Position numbers and translations under genes: made by a program
Assembly: GCA_017615955.1 (NCBI GenBank)
Contig: JAFZZD010000283.1
Coordinates: 1 to 6,848 of the forward strand
DNA from: Victivallales bacterium
GTDB taxonomy: Bacteria; Verrucomicrobiota; Lentisphaeria; Oligosphaerales; Oligosphaeraceae
Direction: 5' to 3'
Length of the DNA: 6,848 bases
Shown: positions 5,838-6,848 of the stretch, piece by piece
Position numbering within the stretch: the stretch's first letter is position 1
Layout of the letters: every line of letters starts with the position of its first letter
The notes under the pieces: model-generated
What the model was told of the DNA's origin: nothing
Seen by the model: the letters and a program-made list of their open reading frames with translations, nothing else
Database searches by the model: none

Positions 5838-5849
5838 CTGGCATAGTAT
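5820..5849 (+). promoter_or_regulatory. Candidate promoter for the D-aminopeptidase operon
   Basis: TTGAAA (5820-5825, five of six of the -35 consensus) lies 18 bp before TAGTAT (5844-5849, four of six of the -10 consensus); CATAGT at 5842-5847 is an alternative with a 16-bp spacer. The -35 is inside the repeated 19-bp motif. The match is moderate, and read-through from the hydrolase gene is equally possible. Confidence 0.35.
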
Positions 5850-5898
5850 CAAGCCAAGGGCGGGAATGGTGAAATTGCAACAATAGGAGTAATGAGCG

Positions 5899-6750
5899 AT
5901 GCGTGTATTCATGATGACTGACTTGGAAGGACCTTGCGGTGTCAATGGGCGTCCTGGACAGGGCGTTGGCAATCAGATAATCAACCCGGAAACGGCCAAG
6001 CAGGCATTGGTCAATGAGGTGAATGCCTGCGTGGAGGGGCTTGTTGCAGCCGGCGCCGACAGCGTAACTGTTGTCGATGGACACGGAGGCAGCAATTCCA
6101 TAGACATATTCAAGTTGCATCCAGCCGTTGAGCTGGTGCAATATGGCGGCACTTTCTACTGGGGTGCGCCTGAATGCAAATACGATGCGGCAGTCCAGAT
6201 CGGAGCGCATGCCATGCAGAACAGCGGAGGTTTCATGTGTCACTCCTTCAACAGCCACGGCATAAGCGAGATACGCCTGAATGGCCAGCCCATAGGTGAA
6301 ATTGGAGTGGAAGTGCTGATTGCCGCGTGGTTTGGCTTTCCCATGATTCTGGTTTCTGGCGATGAGGCAGCATGTGCGGAGGCAAGGGCATTCATTGGAG
6401 ACAAGGTGGAGACGGTGGCCACAAAGCAGGCTTACAACCGCTATTCCGCCCGCAATTATTCCCCCACAAAGGTGTATGAGGAACTTCGGGAGAAATCCAA
6501 GCGGGCCCTTGAGAACAGGAAGAAGATTCCAATCGTCAAGATTCCCAAGAAGCTGGAGATGGTGTATGAACTGATGTGCCCGAACACGGCGGACATAATG
6601 GAGGCTGGCGGTGCTGAACGGATAGATTTCCGCACTGTGCGCTATACTGGAACTGACTTCATGGATGTGTGGCTGGGGCATGGAAAGACTGCCAATGCGG
6701 TAGAGGCGCATTATGGGAGATTCCTCGCCATGAAAGGCAAGGAGGCATAG
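5899..6750 (+). CDS. dppA: M55 family D-aminopeptidase (DppA-like)
   Basis: The product (283 residues; Bacillus subtilis DppA is 274) belongs to peptidase family M55, zinc aminopeptidases that release N-terminal D-amino acids such as D-Ala from short peptides, often linked to peptidoglycan recycling. The sequence has Asp8 and Glu10 in TDLEG, His62 in DGHGGSNS, His104 in IGAHAM, and Glu134 in PIGEIGVE, matching the five DppA zinc ligands. His115 in MCHS sits at the position of the proposed catalytic histidine. DppA assembles as a decamer around a channel. No signal peptide is visible, so it should be cytoplasmic. GGAG (5886-5889) lies 9 bases before the ATG. An upstream out-of-frame ATG at 5892 is too close to that site to be preferred. 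The stop TAG is immediately followed by the next gene's ATG, so the two are coupled. Confidence 0.9.
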   Translation: MRVFMMTDLEGPCGVNGRPGQGVGNQIINPETAKQALVNEVNACVEGLVAAGADSVTVVDGHGGSNSIDIFKLHPAVELVQYGGTFYWGAPECKYDAAVQIGAHAMQNSGGFMCHSFNSHGISEIRLNGQPIGEIGVEVLIAAWFGFPMILVSGDEAACAEARAFIGDKVETVATKQAYNRYSARNYSPTKVYEELREKSKRALENRKKIPIVKIPKKLEMVYELMCPNTADIMEAGGAERIDFRTVRYTGTDFMDVWLGHGKTANAVEAHYGRFLAMKGKEA

Positions 6751-6848
6751 ATGAAAGTCACACTGAACACTGACGAGGAAATTGTCAAGGACGTAAAGGA
6801 AGGTCTGAAACGCACAGGCGGCTATTGCCCCTGCCGCCTGGAGCGCAC
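6751..6848 (+). CDS. Ferredoxin:thioredoxin reductase catalytic subunit, N-terminus (partial)
   Basis: The frame begins on the base after the upstream TAG and is cut by the window edge after 32 codons. The visible peptide MKVTLNTDEEIVKDV... ends in GGYCPCRLER, the first CPC motif of the ferredoxin:thioredoxin reductase catalytic chain. In that family this motif gives one ligand of the 4Fe-4S cluster and one cysteine of the redox-active disulfide (here Cys26 and Cys28). The enzyme passes electrons from ferredoxin to thioredoxin-like proteins and is common in anaerobes as well as phototrophs. A strong AAGGAGG Shine-Dalgarno lies within the last codons of the D-aminopeptidase gene, 5 bases from the ATG, giving translational coupling. 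The remaining cysteine motifs lie outside the window. Confidence 0.82.
   Translation, partial: MKVTLNTDEEIVKDVKEGLKRTGGYCPCRLER

Noticed and set aside
5575..6711. Long minus-strand open frame of 378 codons opposite the D-aminopeptidase gene
   Set aside because: It overlaps two well-supported plus-strand genes, has no recognisable domain, no ribosome binding site, and a low-complexity His/Ser-rich composition typical of an antisense shadow.

Overview
The window holds seven coding regions (two cut by the window edges), tightly to moderately packed, with about 50% GC, Shine-Dalgarno sites of GGAG/GAGG type at several genes, and ordinary bacterial codon use. It is chromosomal housekeeping and metabolic DNA from a bacterium; there is no transposase, integrase, phage gene, CRISPR array, tRNA or rRNA. 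The mix (UPF0371/DUF1846 protein, L-sorbose-1-phosphate reductase-like dehydrogenase, M55 D-aminopeptidase, ferredoxin:thioredoxin reductase catalytic chain, Gly-Pro lipoprotein) suggests an anaerobic or host-associated Gram-negative, possibly of the PVC/Lentisphaerae type, but that placement is a guess.

Left part, minus strand: the N-terminal 222 codons of the transcription-repair coupling factor Mfd (1-668) with its own sigma70-like promoter; then a DUF1846 protein (802-2310); then, separated by a 146-bp element of inverted GTGGNNN heptamer arrays around a GC-rich hairpin, a zinc-dependent dehydrogenase of the SorE (L-sorbose-1-phosphate reductase) type (2474-3739). The dehydrogenase and the DUF1846 gene are in transcription order and may be co-transcribed, although the repeat element lies between them.

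Middle, minus strand: an unusually palindrome-rich intergenic stretch (3784-3847), a 58-residue lipoprotein gene made mostly of Gly-Pro and Ala-Pro-His-His-Gly-Pro repeats (3860-4036), and a HAD-family phosphatase (4073-4675). The last two are 36 bp apart and probably form a transcription unit starting from a promoter near 4702-4731.

Right part, plus strand: a YheT-type alpha/beta hydrolase (4842-5810), an M55 (DppA-like) D-aminopeptidase (5899-6750), and, starting on the base after its stop, the N-terminus of a ferredoxin:thioredoxin reductase catalytic subunit (6751-6848). The last two are translationally coupled.

No clear multi-gene novel system is visible. The best candidates for something not previously described are the tiny repeat lipoprotein, the heptamer/hairpin element, and a near-identical 19-bp motif present in two separate intergenic regions, once as the edge of a 38-bp palindrome.
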